From contig QANU01066072.1 of the NCBI GenBank assembly GCA_003254905.1, positions 409,576 to 473,575 of the forward strand: a stretch of 64,000 nucleotides of DNA, read 5' to 3'. The notes beneath the pieces are model-generated. The model worked only from the letters and a program-made list of their open reading frames with translations, searched no databases and was not told the origin of the DNA. Position numbers and translations under genes: made by a program. The first letter of the stretch is position 1. Each line of letters starts with the position of its first letter. Positions 18,057-29,934 of the stretch are shown here, in pieces. This DNA comes from Nissolia schottii. Lineage: Eukaryota > Streptophyta > Magnoliopsida > Fabales > Fabaceae.

Positions 18057-18799
18057 TATATTTTATTTAAATTATATGGAAAAATTACTTTTATATGATA
18101 AAATTATAAAAAATTATATGAAGTAAATATTTATATTATATAATATTTAATAGTTATGTTCAATTTAATAAAAATTATATATTTTTTAATATAAAAACAA
18201 ACAGCTATTTTACTTTTATGTCCAAAATATAACTATAATAGCAATGTGCAAATGAGCATTCCCCGTACACGAAAATTATTCGACATTTATGGAATGTGAA
18301 CTACTTTTTGATAAAATGGAATCTAATTATACTTTAATCATTTATAAAGGGGTATTCTAACTTTATCCAATAGAATAACCCACTATCAATTTTCGCTTAA
18401 ACTTGAAATATCACAACAAAGCCTTTATAAAAAATAAAAATGTTACATGTACACTCAATTTTATACATCCATACATACATCATTAATAATGCACAAACTT
18501 TATTCTCATGAGTGCACAAACATTACAGACTTATAAACGATATTCTCAATTATACTTAATTAAGTGCACAAATATTACAAACATTAAAACACAAACTTTA
18601 TGTATATAAATATAAGGTATATGTATGATTTATATTTTTTGGTATGCGTGTAGTAGGACTCTATAAAAAAAAGTATGACTTTTGGTGAAACATTGAGTTC
18701 CCAAGTCATTTTCCATAACCCTCCCCTTGTTGTTAGCTTTGAAAACTTATCATATCTAGAGATCCCATATGCAATTTGTTACTTAATTTTATCCTATTA
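18057..18799. repeat. AT-rich spacer with CACAAAC repeats
   Basis: No gene. At 18436-18600 the motif TGCACAAAC(A/T)TTA recurs several times, each followed by an AT-rich half-repeat. The same motif cluster recurs at 35650-35826, 36833-36905 and 58240-59110, suggesting a dispersed repeat family. Confidence 0.5.
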
Positions 18800-19430
18800 A
18801 ACCAGTTTAACTAACTTTACTGAAAATTACCTCTTACTATTTGTGAATTTACAATAAGAGTCTAGCCTATCAAATAAGCTCAATGAGGTATTAAGGATAA
18901 CATGTGGTTGCTCTACATGAAACATTTGATTAACGAGCTTTGAATTCCACTTATCCTCCATCCATAAGTACTTGAATCCTTGTAACTAGATCATACGCTA
19001 CATTTCTGTTCGAAATTACTAGCACTTTACATGTAAGCGGAATTCAAAGATTTCGCTAGATTTAGGTATTTATGTAGTTGTCAATCCTCACACACAAACC
19101 AACTATAGCACACATCTGCCCTCCTATATACTCGGATTGGAATCCCGTTATGCATTAAGAAAATCTCTATAAAGAAAATAACAAACCTTCAAAACACGAA
19201 CAATTAGCGTGTCAAAATTTTAGAGAATGCATCATCCTTATTTAGCCAACATGACTAAGTTAAAAGGTGTGGAAGTCTTTAAAATTCAGCCCTCCATTAT
19301 ATTTAGGCCAACAAAACTTATCCTAAAAAAATCCTTCAGAACATTTGAATGTTGTCCCCACCAAAACTTGGTCATAACCTACCCCAATTCATAACACAAG
19401 GTAGTGGGTATTTTGAAAACTTCTATAGTG
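18800..19430 (-). pseudogene. decayed LINE reverse transcriptase, C-terminal part
   Basis: Read on the minus strand, broken by stops and shifts, the translation follows the usual order of the end of a plant LINE reverse transcriptase. First comes MTKFWWGQHSN (about 19380), then a remnant of the GGLNFKDF box. FNLVMLAK and a stretch like CIL-NFDTLIVRVLKVCYF (about 19200-19270) follow. Further on are DFLNA-RDSNPS (about 19140) and WNSKLVNQMFHVEQPHVILN (about 18910-18970), the segment before the zinc-binding domain. The catalytic core is not present. This is a dead 5'-truncated non-LTR retrotransposon. Confidence 0.75.
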
Positions 19431-20115
19431 TAAGTAGGTATTGCTTGTAAAAGGATTTACATTTAGAATATTGAGATATCATCTATTATATAGTCTATAA
19501 ATATATTATGACATTTGAAAAAAAAAATACATGTTTAATTTTAAGGAAAAACATTTCTAATTGATTAAGATAGTTAAACTACAAAATTAATTAAAAGTAT
19601 ATGAGTGTTATTTGTATATCAACTCTAATGGTTCCAAGGTTAATGAACAAATAATATTTTTGTTGAGGGTAATTTGTACCTAAAAAATGCTATAAAATGG
19701 ATAGGTCAGTTGTCCTATGAGTCAGCCAGTCATTTATTTCATCACGTGATTTCATTGGGTCCATTGTCTGCTAGGTGGGTTTGGCTTTGGCAACTTTATC
19801 GACACACTCTACAACTATTTATCCCCGGAAATGGTGGATTTCGTGGCCCAAAATGCATTCCGACTTTTTGGCTATAACGGAGAAAAGAGGGTCAGATTTC
19901 TAAGTCAGAGCGCCCAAAAAACCCCACATGGAACATACTCCAAAGGCTGCCCCTACCTCGCAGCATGAAAACCCGCGAAACTTCTCAGCAGGTAAAATAA
20001 AACGACACAACCCACCCTCCNAAACTTTTCACTATTCAAAACGGCCTCGTTTTAGGGTTCACGAGAAGAGCCTCTCTCACACTCGCCGCATTTCGCTTCT
20101 CACACTCGCCTCTCC
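19431..20115. other. upstream region of the queuosine salvage gene
   Basis: No gene. GC content rises from about 19720 towards the start codon, as in a promoter and 5' leader. One unknown base lies at 20021. I see no convincing TATA box. Confidence 0.4.
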
Positions 20116-23100
20116 ATGGAAGACGTTAGGGCTACCTCCGCTTGGGTCGCCAGCCGCTCCTCCCACGTCGTCGTCGACTCTGCAGGTTCGCTCTCCCGCT
20201 AATGTCGTTTCGCTTTCCACGTCGCCGTTTAGTTTTTTCCCCCCACTTTAGCACGTGCGTATTTCCTTTGTGATGTCGTTTTTCAGGGATTGAGAAAGTG
20301 GTGAACTCCATTGAGTCCATTCCCAAGGTCGAGTGGGATTTCGAAGGGATTCACTATTTCGATAACGGACCCCTCACCGTGCAGTACTTGTTCGTGTTGG
20401 ACGCTCTCAATTTCTGCTTCTGGCCTGGTACGTCGTGTAACGTTCTGTTACTGTGATTTTTCCATCCCAAATGCAAGATAAGGATTTAAAGGATTTCATT
20501 ATAAAAAAAATTATGGATAATGTTAAAGGATAACTTAATTTTTAGCCTTCTGTTAAGGGTAATTTAATTTTTCTGACAGTTGTTTGAATTTATCTGTCAC
20601 ATTCTGACTGCATTTTTCAGAGTGTGTATATATGTGTGGAATAATTAGTGTTACAGAACATGTAGAAACTTGATAGGTGTGAAAATGGTATGGGAACAGT
20701 GAATGAGGAAGAGGTGGCAACATTGGAGTTCCATATTTGTGATATGTTTTTTCAAAGTATTGGATCTGGTGGTCAACAGCATTTTGGTTCATGTGTGTTG
20801 GGTTATTATTATATAGTGAACAGTAGTGGTCCATTTCTTAGCGTGGCCTTCTTTTTATAAACTGACTCTGCTCAGCACCCGGTTTATGGCAGTTTTCTGT
20901 CAATAATAAAATTATTATTGCATTTCTACACCTATGTAGAAATATTTGTGCCGAAAATCCATTATAAAACCTAAAATTTTGCTGTAAGCTAAAAGGAATG
21001 TTGAAACATTTAGATCTGATAAATTCTTGTGTGATTATGGAGTATCATATTAGACTATTTTTTTTACCATATATAAAATAACATCTCTACTCTAAGTGTT
21101 AGTAGGACCACCAGAGATTCTAAAATATCATTCTATGTGTAGTTAGAACAAAGTCTAATGATGCTCTATAATTGCACAAGAATCTAACTTTAGCTAAAGC
21201 TCTTATGCCAATTTGTACACCTAATTTTGATAGACACCCAACACTCACTCACAAATAGTGGAACCTACTATGCCCATATTTTTTCTCCATGGTGAACCCA
21301 CACTTTTGTGGGTGGTTGGTGTCTATCAATATTGGGTGTTCAACTATCACTACTCTTTTTAACATAGTAATGTTTTTGCCTTTTAAAACAAGACTATATT
21401 TATCTTGGTATTGCGTTGCCATATATTCGGTGACGATGGTCTACTTGACATTCTAATTGTCAAGGATATGAAGCAGTGAACTGTCTCCTAAGATTTCAGC
21501 ATGTCAGTTTTGCCCCTACCTTTAACTTTGTTATCCTTTCTGTTCTTTTCAATAATCTGTCTCATATCATTTTGTTGTTTGTTAACAGATAAAGATTTAA
21601 GTTATGATCATTTGGCATCTGGGCTAAAGGCAGCTCTTCAAAATGATAAATCCGCATTTGATGCTGACCGCCTGCAAAAGTACACTGGTAATTTTTCTTG
21701 GACATTGTGGTCTGTGTGATAATTAAGCATGCTTGCTGAATTATATCCATTATGCACTCATTTTTCTGTAAATGCTATTTGTGTCAAGAAATATATCTTG
21801 AATGTTAGCTTTTTATTATCAGTTGAAAGATAAAAAGTTGAGACTGGGCCATATGTTCTGGATTTTGGTATGGTAAGCATCTATTGCTACTTGCTACAAT
21901 GGTGCATACATTTACATATTCCTTAATGGTAGTCACGACTCTGGATACTGAACAGAGCACTGACGAATCTTTGCATCTTGGTACTTAGTGTGCTTGCTGA
22001 AAATGGTTGTGCACAAAAATAATTGAACTTTAGTTCTTCACATGAGCTAACGAAATCTGCATCTGTGTTACATCTAGCTTATGGTGATTTTCTGGCTTCC
22101 AGTGAGGAAATGCATTTCCTCATATAGCATATAACAAAATCAGTTCGTAATGTTAGGTCCGCAACTACGTGAGCTTCTGAAATGGCCTAGGCCTCTTCCT
22201 TTGGAAGATGAACGTGTTAGATTACTTCATGAGGTAAAACAAATAAAATCACCTTTAACCAGAGTTAGATATCGCTTTCTTTTTCCTTTTTCTTTTTTCC
22301 TTTTTACTTAGTTATAGTTTTTTGTTTGTTTATTATCCATGTCAATCTATGTTGATAAGCATGTCTTACCCTGATAGCCATGTGTGTAACCCACTTTTAT
22401 TTCTAGGTTGGAATTGAATTGGAAAGAAGTTTCGAGGGAGAAGCAAGTAAACTTGTAGAGAGCTGTGGAAATTCGGTTGAGAATCTTGTTGCTCTTGTTG
22501 CGCGTCATTTTCCTGGTATCTTATACTCTTTTCTTCTTTTTCTAGCCTTCATAACTCATGTTTTGAAATAACTACTATTGACTAATTCTTTCAATACTTT
22601 GTTTGAAGTTGCAATGGGTTGTGTGCAATGAGTTTGCCTCATTAACTCCAAATTTGAAATGTTTTAGGCTTTAGAGACCATTCAGTGTACAAGGGCCGAC
22701 AGATATTCTTATACAAAAGAGCTCAGATATTTGCAGCAGATTTATGGGGAGCGTTTAGTGGCAAAGGATATGGTGAGTTTAAAGACATCAACTCTCTAAC
22801 TATAATGGCGGACTATATCGTCCCCGCTGTGCTTCGGCAGCTTGGTGCTCTCAAATATAGTCCAATACTTGCAAATACTATTGAGGCCAGTGGAGAAATC
22901 AGTCCAGGGACTGAGGAGGAAGTTGAATTACGGGCTTGCTCAGTACATGCTGTGGAGAAAATGAGAGAGCTGATTAGTCTAAAATCAGGAAAACAGGTGA
23001 GTTCTTCAGTTCTACTCTCTGCAGAGCATTTCACATTGATAACTCATTTTCAATGCATGTAGATTGAGTTGACCAGAGATTCCCTTTGTTGTAATTTAAC

Positions 23101-23483
23101 TTTTTCTTAAAACAAATACACCGTGTCCTTAACCTGTATTTTTTTAAAGAAACATTTGGGTATGATTGTTCATCATATTTCTTAGGTGCAAATAATGCTG
23201 AAAAAAGTAATACTGCAACACTAGTACCTAGCAAACTTAGGATCATCGTGTTAGTATTTTTTGGTATCACATTATTACACACCTTGTAAATTTAACAGAC
23301 TATTATTGAGGGCCTCTTTTTTCTCTCTTAACCTGTTATATTGTCCTTTTACTATCTTATCTGACTTAAATTTTCCCAATTTTATTTCAGGTGCTCAGTG
23401 TGGAGCTGGATCTTTGGCTCTGGGCTTCTGGTGTTCAGTGCGCAACTCTGCAGCACCACCGAACACTTTCAATATATTATTGA
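20116..23483 (+). CDS. QNG1: queuosine 5'-phosphate N-glycosylase/hydrolase (queuosine salvage protein, DUF2419)
   Basis: Releases queuine base from queuosine (5'-phosphate) so that it can be reused for the wobble base of tRNA-GUN. Eukaryotes cannot make queuine and must salvage it. Seven exons: 20116-20185, 20287-20427, 21589-21687, 22157-22233, 22407-22515, 22668-22996 and 23391-23483. They total 918 bases, 305 aa plus stop. All introns are GT-AG. Family hallmarks are GIHYFDNGPLTVQYLFVLDA with LNFCFWP (about 40-70), then YKGRQIFLYKRAQIFAADLW (173-192). MADYIVPAVLRQLGAL follows; its Asp214 matches the conserved aspartate taken as catalytic in the family. The C-terminus is ELDLWLWASG. The start CCATGG is a good plant context. 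A possible AATAAA lies at 23815. Human QNG1 is slightly longer, so this is essentially full length. Expected cytosolic; no targeting peptide is evident. Confidence 0.95.
21213..21343. mobile_element. MITE in QNG1 intron 2
   Basis: Terminal inverted repeats of about 26 bases bound a 131-base unit. The left reads TTGTACACCTAATTTTGATA then GACACCC. The right, reverse complemented, reads TTGAACACCCAATATTGATA then GACACC. The arms could pair into a hairpin in the pre-mRNA. No coding content, and I could not see a clear target duplication. Confidence 0.65.
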
Positions 23484-24696
23484 GCACATGATATACGGTA
23501 ACTTCTTGTTATCAACTATTTTGTTGTGAGACCAAAAAAGTGGCTATGTTTAAGGGGTAGTTATTTAAGATATTGTTCCCTTTTGCCTTAAGAGTTTAGG
23601 AATTTGCTTTTGTAATTTGCGAACTGGTTCGCAGTCAAAATTTGGTGGTGCTTTTATTTTATATATAAAAATGATCTAATCAGATGCGTCTAAATTATGA
23701 ATAGCCATTGTATTTGAAATTCAGAACCTTGAGTGTACAGGGTCAGTATTTCTTTGTCCTTTATCTCGTGGGAGAGTGGAGCTTGACATGCGGGGGGTTG
23801 TTTCGAAATGATTAAATAAACCTGCTCTATGTAGTACCCAAACTTGGATAGTAGTCGATGGCGTTTAGCACTACTCGCCTGTGAGCAACCGTTGCATCTA
23901 GATTATGTTGCCTTTCAACTTCATCTATACTTCTGTCCTAGAAAACCAAATACTCCAAGAATACCGATTCTACACACTGGACTGGACTGGACCTGTTATT
24001 ACCGATTCTACACATTCCCCACGAAAGTTTGGTCTGCGTTGTATAATGCTTTTCAAAAGAATGTACACTGGGGGTTAAGTGGTATTTGTGACTAAATATA
24101 CACAAACCCAGGCCCAATTGCTCTGTTCCATAGTTGGGTATTTGGTTTTAATGGTAGAGATGACCCAGCTTAAATTTATCACGATGAAGCCCAAGCCTAA
24201 CCGCTTCACCAAACTAAACCAAATTTATCTTAAGCAAAAGCAAATTATTCTTTTGGGTTTCCACTTGGGGTCTGGAGGTTAACCTGTCAAAAATGTTTTG
24301 AAATCTCAAAAAATTCGTATTACAGATATCAATTATATTTGCTGCTAATATTTAATTTTAGTCTAAATTGTTTCTTTAAAAATTTATTTATTTATGTCGT
24401 CTTGCAGTTCAAGGAGAATTTTGTCTTAAATGTTGTGCTGAATTTTTTAGTGTAACTCGTAACATGTTAATAAAGTACTAATTATTGTTGTGCAAATAAG
24501 TTGATGAAATTTTGATTTCGCATACCTTTGGTGAAAATATTTAATGAAAGGAATCTTGAATTTTCCTCGTGCCCTAATTCAAGTGATCTATGATATCCGT
24601 TTTTCTTATTAGAACTTAGGAGTTTCTGTTTCAGTTCACACCATCAGGTCACTGAGACAATTAACAGTGTGTATGAACAAAGTAACAATTAGGAAC
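23484..24696. other. 3' flank of QNG1 and spacer
   Basis: The first 300-350 bases are probably the QNG1 3' untranslated region. The remainder has no supported gene. Open stretches at 23844-24095 and 24079-24282 show no family features. Confidence 0.45.
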
Positions 24697-25055
24697 TCAC
24701 AAATTAGAGAGATCAGCTTCGTTGATATCATCCTCAGGGTAATTCTGAAATTTTGCATAATAATACCTCCCCCACTGAACTGAGGTCTGCCATCTAACTT
24801 CTGAAAACTCGCCCAAACGGTAACTTTGCAAGTGGGTTGGTATATATCTGGATGCCACCGATTGTGAAGGGAAAGTTCAGTCTCTTCCAATGGCTTCTCT
24901 TTCCACCTCCAATTGACAGCACCACTGTTTGGAACGTACTGAAAAGCATCTCTGTGCCCAAAATCCCCAAGCTGATATGGTTTCACGAAATCAGTAGTAG
25001 GTGTATTCAGTGAAGGGTTCCTGAATGGTGTCTCTGTACCTTCATTTTCAGACAT
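24697..25055 (-). pseudogene. small unknown protein gene, probably frameshifted
   Basis: I do not recognise the protein. From the ATG at 25055 a hydrophilic frame runs through TTDFVKPYQLGDFGHRDAFQ and VNWRWKEKPLEETELS to RWHPD. It then reaches a TATATATC run (24841-24848 on the plus strand). Beyond it the original frame turns hydrophobic and runs on to a distant stop at 24636. Another frame continues the hydrophilic style with THLQSYRLGEFSEV, VQWGRYYYAKFQNYPED and NEADLSNL before a stop at 24697. The span 24697-25055 is 359 bases, two more than a multiple of three. A TA dinucleotide gain in the run would explain this, and the undamaged form would be about 118 aa. Sequencing error or an annotated intron are alternatives. 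Confidence 0.45.
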
Positions 25056-27129
25056 CAGGTGTAGCTTTGAAAAGTTGTGACTTTTTGATACCTACTGGCA
25101 CCACCATATTTTTTTCTTCCCTCGCTTCTTCTCTGGTGGATGGAGGGGACCACTCACCACTGCTAGAAAGTACTAAACTATGGTACGCTTTTCTTTCTTT
25201 CTTGGTTTATATTTCATATTTTTCACCTTGGTTAGATTTAATAGTGTGAGGCCACCACTTGTGCACAAACGTAGTACTTTTGCCTAGGTAATTTAAGGTA
25301 AAGTTGCGAGGGAATGAGGACTTGTGCTCTTCATCTTGACCGTCAAATTAATCCCATTTATGTTTGAAATTTATCTTATTTACTTTCCTTAATGTTTTTG
25401 ATGCGATTGCCTGATTAAACACAAGTTCTGTACTTGAGATGCCGATTGATTTGATGAGGAAGGAGGATGAGGAGGAGGACAACCAAGCAAGTTACTTTAT
25501 ATGGGGACCTTATTACCATCAACGTCATGGTTTGTGGGTGGAGATTGGACTCGAGCTAATCCAAACGTATGTTAATAGTACCGGAGACCCCACATATCGG
25601 AATCTTTAGGATATTGCCTCCATTTCCACCTTGGTTTGAGCTATGTTTGTTTGTATCATGGGGATAAATATATGTCACGTCTCTGTTTTTTTTTCATGTG
25701 TGATTGCTAGTTTTATTTTAGAAAAGAAAGTAAGGAAAGAAAAAGAATTAATAGGTCAAATTAAAAATTTTTAAATAAAATTAAGCCTATTATTTTTTAT
25801 TTCGTTACTTATCTTTCAATCTAAAATATAACTCAAAACACCCATCACCCTTAGTGACTATGGTCCTGAAAGCAATTAGTGCCTCATTCATTAATCTTAC
25901 CTTCCAATAGGCAATGGTCTGCACCCTATTGCTAGTAATTCTAATCTCATGCTCATTTTCATTTGTTGCTTTTCTTAATACATTCTTACCACATCATTAA
26001 ATTTTAAATTTTGGATCGGACTAGATTGTGGACCCAGATGGATAGGCCTTTAAACAAAGGTTGGAGGTCCTTGTATCAAATATTGATGGTGTGTTTGCGA
26101 GTTTTATTTTAGAAATGAAAGGAAAAAATTTTTGAGACTTAATACATATCAAAACTATGATTAAATTTCTAAAAATCTTTCATTTTCTTTCCCTACAGAC
26201 GCCCCCTAGGTCTATCTTAGTTTCTTTTACCATTTTATGTATCTATATTTCTTATTTTGATGTGTATTATATTAATTATACAAACACCCTCTAACTTTAT
26301 CTGATGCGTAGAAAATCCGTATATATTCATAAAGATAGCAATTCAACCCTCAAATTTTAAGAGGAAAAAAAAGGTGTTGAACACATTACACGCTTGCACG
26401 CACGTCCCCCGTCTCTTCTCTTCTCCAACGTTACGCTTTGTCATCTCTGTTCCTTCTTATAATATATTGAATATGAGAAATTGCAGCTCTAAATCTCAAT
26501 TTTCTCGACAGTAATGCACCACCAGACTTCACAGAATGTCCAAAAAGAGCAATGTTAATTTCGCAAGTAAAGTTTTCTTATAAACTCAACGTCATTCATT
26601 GGGTAGCGAGAGAGTAGTGACCAGTGAGGCTAGTTTTAGAATTTTAATGTGATATTATTTATTTAAATAAAATATGTATAAACAATTGAAGCGTGAAAGA
26701 AACGTTATAGACTAAAAGCTACTCATGTATGATTTTTATTTTTATATTTTTAATTCTTTTCAAAGTAATTATGCATGATTAATTATCCCCTTATGCTTAG
26801 TTAAAGTAATATTTATCATTTAACAAACAAAATTTTAAAACAAATTTATACACTATTACATATATTAAATGAATAATAAAATTTTAGTATATTATATTAA
26901 CTTTTCTTATATAAAATATGTCAAAAATGCTCTACGTCGCTATAGCTTCTGTCTAGCCATGAGTCATAAATAACTAAATATGGTACCATATTGGGTACGT
27001 AATTAGATAGTAAGAAGAAAACTATAATTTAGTTTCTGTATCTGAAGTCAACATAGTGACTCAAAGATCAGTCAGCAGCCACTTGCAATGCAATCCAATC
27101 CAATCCAAACTCGAGCAACGTAATAGTAC
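25056..27129. other. gene-free stretch with two related repeat fragments
   Basis: No gene. 25698-25735 and 26089-26125 are similar (both contain the 14-base word GTTTTATTTTAGAA followed by a GAAAG-rich tract). They are probably pieces of one repeat family. A GC-rich patch at 26390-26460 shows no protein-like frame. Confidence 0.45.
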
Positions 27130-27420
27130 AAAAGAGTTGGTTTCTCATAATCTTATTGGTAAACATTATTTTATCAAAATTTTAAAAATAATTTTTATAA
27201 TTAAATTCATCAAATTTTATCATTATTTTATATTTTATATAATTTTAATAATCTTTTATTAATTAAACTATTAAAAGAATTAACTTATACAAATTTATAG
27301 ATTTGTTGACCAAATTTTAAAATAACGATAAAATTTGATGAATTTATTTTTTATAAATTATAAAAAATATAACAACTTACTAAGATAAAGTATTTATCTA
27401 TAGAACATGTGAGAAACTAA
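27130..27420. repeat. AT-rich dispersed repeat, copy B
   Basis: Counterpart of 3950-4270. The region also has internal inverted similarity: ATTCATCAAATTTTATC (about 27205) against GATAAAATTTGATGAAT (about 27328), an almost perfect complement. It is therefore MITE-like, with arms around 120 bases apart. Confidence 0.55.
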
Positions 27421-29003
27421 TTACAAATAACATTATAAGGAATAATTTATGTGTATGTATGAAATATTCTACAAATTCTTATATAACACTTCAAAATTAT
27501 CAACAATTTGCGAGGACAAGTATTCTTTTGGGCTGTTAATATAATAAATATCCTTTTCCTTGTTTTTGAATTGAATTGTAATAGTCTCAAATACAACAAA
27601 AGGAAAAATATAGTGAATACTCACTAGAAAAAGCGATAAGGATGCCACGTTTGATAGGAGAGGGACATCTTCATATCATGCTTCCCGTTGCATCCATTTT
27701 GTGCGAGAAAACTATTGAACAAGTAAATTTAACTCAACTTAATGATATTTTAAATAAAAATGTGCATATCATCTCATTATTAATTAAAGTTGAAATATCA
27801 TGTTACTATCAGGTAAAGCAAAATTCACTCAATATTTGAATTACTATTTACTAACGATGTTAAACTTTATTATCCTGTTACACAATCAAATTTTATTACA
27901 TAAAAAAAGAATAATTAATTTTTAATTCATTATTTAAAAAGTCATATATATAAAATGATATATATAATTTAATTACTATTCACTAATGTTGTAAAGTTTA
28001 TTATACAGTCATTCAGATAAATCATTTTAAACGTATGATTATTAGAACATTTTTTGCGAAGGGACTAATTTTAGTCCCACTTCTGTCTTCATTATTTTCA
28101 AAAGTACATTAATATTAATTTTGTGTCATAAAAAATAAATAAAGACCAGAAGAATTTCTCTTCTCTTTAATAGGAGAGACAAATCTTAGTCTTCCCTTAC
28201 ACGTAAAAAAAAACATAAATATTATATAATATTTTATTAAATATATTGTTATATTGAATTTTTTTTGTTAGTTGTTTTTGAATCCTCATTCAAAGAGACT
28301 GGGATACATTGATTTAAAAGCCGCGGTCCCATTCTTATTTGCTCAATCAGAAAGGGCTGCCCATTTCCAACATAACTAGGGATGGGGATTCCAATTTTAA
28401 GACAATTGGACATGCTTTTTTTAATAGAGAATGGTAAAGTCAACTATTTTGACGGCACAATTTAACTAAATGATTGCGTAAAAAATATTCATGTACAGCA
28501 ATTAAACTCTTATATTTTGGGTTACATTTTTTTTTATTTTTAAAATATAAAAAAAAAATTATATTTATTATCTCATCATTTATTTATAGGATGATGAACA
28601 TAAAAATTATGTTAATTATTAAATAAATAACAAAATGATGAACACAACAATTTTCATTTTACTTTAAAAAAAAAATCTTGATCCTTATATTTATCATATA
28701 TCAAGTTACTAATTAAAAAAGGACAAATGAAATGAGTGAGAATCCCATGGGCGAAACGCAAGACAGACTATACATTTCCACGTAAGATGAAAAGGAAAGG
28801 CGCCTATCACTTTCTGATAAATCCAACGGTGGAGGAACATCATCCGCGGAAACACGGAGCCGCGCACGCCCAACACCTTGGAATCTCTCATCCTTCCCAC
28901 ACAACACTCACTAACCCACTCACCCTCACTACTTAACCTAACCCTAGTTAAATTCCCAACCCCACCCCCTCACCACAGTTCCACTCACTCATGCTTCCCT
29001 CTT
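27421..29003. other. spacer and promoter of the LBD gene
   Basis: No gene. The DNA is AT-rich until about 28700. It then becomes GC-richer (28730-29000), with CCGCGG (28849) and repeated CTCAC words, as expected for a proximal promoter. Confidence 0.45.
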
Positions 29004-29011
29004 TATTTATA
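29004..29011 (+). promoter_or_regulatory. TATA box of the LBD gene
   Basis: TATTTATA lies in the context CTCTTTATTTATACCCC, followed by a CT-rich stretch. It is about 150 bases before the start codon, so transcription would begin near 29035-29045. Judged by eye. Confidence 0.5.
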
Positions 29012-29064
29012 CCCCAACTCCACCTACACCTCAATTTCCATTCCCTTCCTCCCCAATTTATTTC

Positions 29065-29070
29065 ATGTAG
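29065..29070 (+). promoter_or_regulatory. minimal upstream ORF (ATGTAG) in the LBD leader
   Basis: An ATG followed at once by TAG lies between the likely transcription start and the main ATG at 29161. It is the only upstream ATG in that predicted leader. Start-stop upstream ORFs are known to stall ribosomes in some plant leaders (AUGUAA in the boron-regulated NIP5;1). A regulatory role here is an inference. Confidence 0.4.
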
Positions 29071-29160
29071 AGCCCAATTCAATTGTGCTACTAGTTTTTG
29101 ATCATTAACACAAACTTTGTCACTTCAATTTTAATTTTGTTAGTCTAAGCTAATTAAGAC

Positions 29161-29934
29161 ATGAGTTGCAACGGGTGCCGCGTCCTTCGGAAGGGTTGCA
29201 GTGAGACCTGTATTTTAAGGCCCTGCCTTCAATGGATCGAAAGCCCAGAGGCCCAAGGCCACGCCACTGTCTTCGTCGCCAAATTCTTCGGCCGTGCAGG
29301 ACTCATGTCCTTCATTTCCAACGTCCCCCATCCTCAACGACCTGGTAATTTTTCACTTTTTTACCTTTACCTCACTCGCTTTCTCTATTTTCTTAACTAA
29401 TTTTTCTTTTACCTTGCAGCTCTGTTTCAGTCTTTACTATTCGAAGCGTGTGGGCGGACGGTTAACCCCGTCAACGGCGCCGTTGGGCTTCTGTGGACCG
29501 GAAACTGGCACGTGTGCCAGGCGGCGGTGGAGACGGTGCTCCGCGGCGGCACTCTCAGGCCTATGCCGGAGCTGATCGGCCTCGACGCGCCAAATCCCGT
29601 CGCCGCCGACGACGCGTCCGAAGGGGAAGTTACGTGCACCGACATGTGGAGGATGCGAGATCCGAACCCGAGCGTACGGTTCACGAGCTCGCGGTTCACC
29701 AAGGGATCTTCCGGCGGGAAGCGCAAGCGATTTGACGAGTCGGTTACGACGGACCTTGACCTTCGGTTGACCCCGAGTTTTCTGCAGAGCGGCTGCCGGC
29801 GGGAGATTCGCCGGCCGGGAACGCCGTCGATGAACTCGGAAGAGTCCGTGACGACGACGACGTGTTTGGAGAGCGGGATCGGAGATCACTTCGCCCACAG
29901 CGATGGGCGGAAAGTCCTCAACCTTTTCATCTGA
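29161..29934 (+). CDS. LBD37: class II LOB-domain transcription factor, LBD37/38/39 group
   Basis: DNA-binding nuclear regulator. In Arabidopsis the LBD37/38/39 group is nitrogen-induced and represses anthocyanin synthesis and nitrate-response genes. Two exons, 29161-29344 and 29420-29934, with a 75-base GT-AG intron; 699 bases, 232 aa plus stop. The LOB zinc-like block is C3-x2-C6-x6-C13-x3-C17 within [15 protein letters not shown]. The GAS block includes [19 protein letters not shown]. The second exon continues with [19 protein letters not shown] and [19 protein letters not shown], all typical of this clade. The class I leucine zipper is absent, as in class II. The C-terminal half has GGKRKRF (likely nuclear signal), LDLRL (an LxLxL-type repression motif), [14 protein letters not shown] and a final LNLFI, again clade features. 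Which of the three paralogues it is cannot be settled, so the symbol is a group label. Confidence 0.93.

Noticed and set aside
29427-29898. Long antisense and alternative frames across LBD exon 2
   Set aside because: They are shadows of a GC-rich coding exon. The sense frame carries all conserved LBD features.
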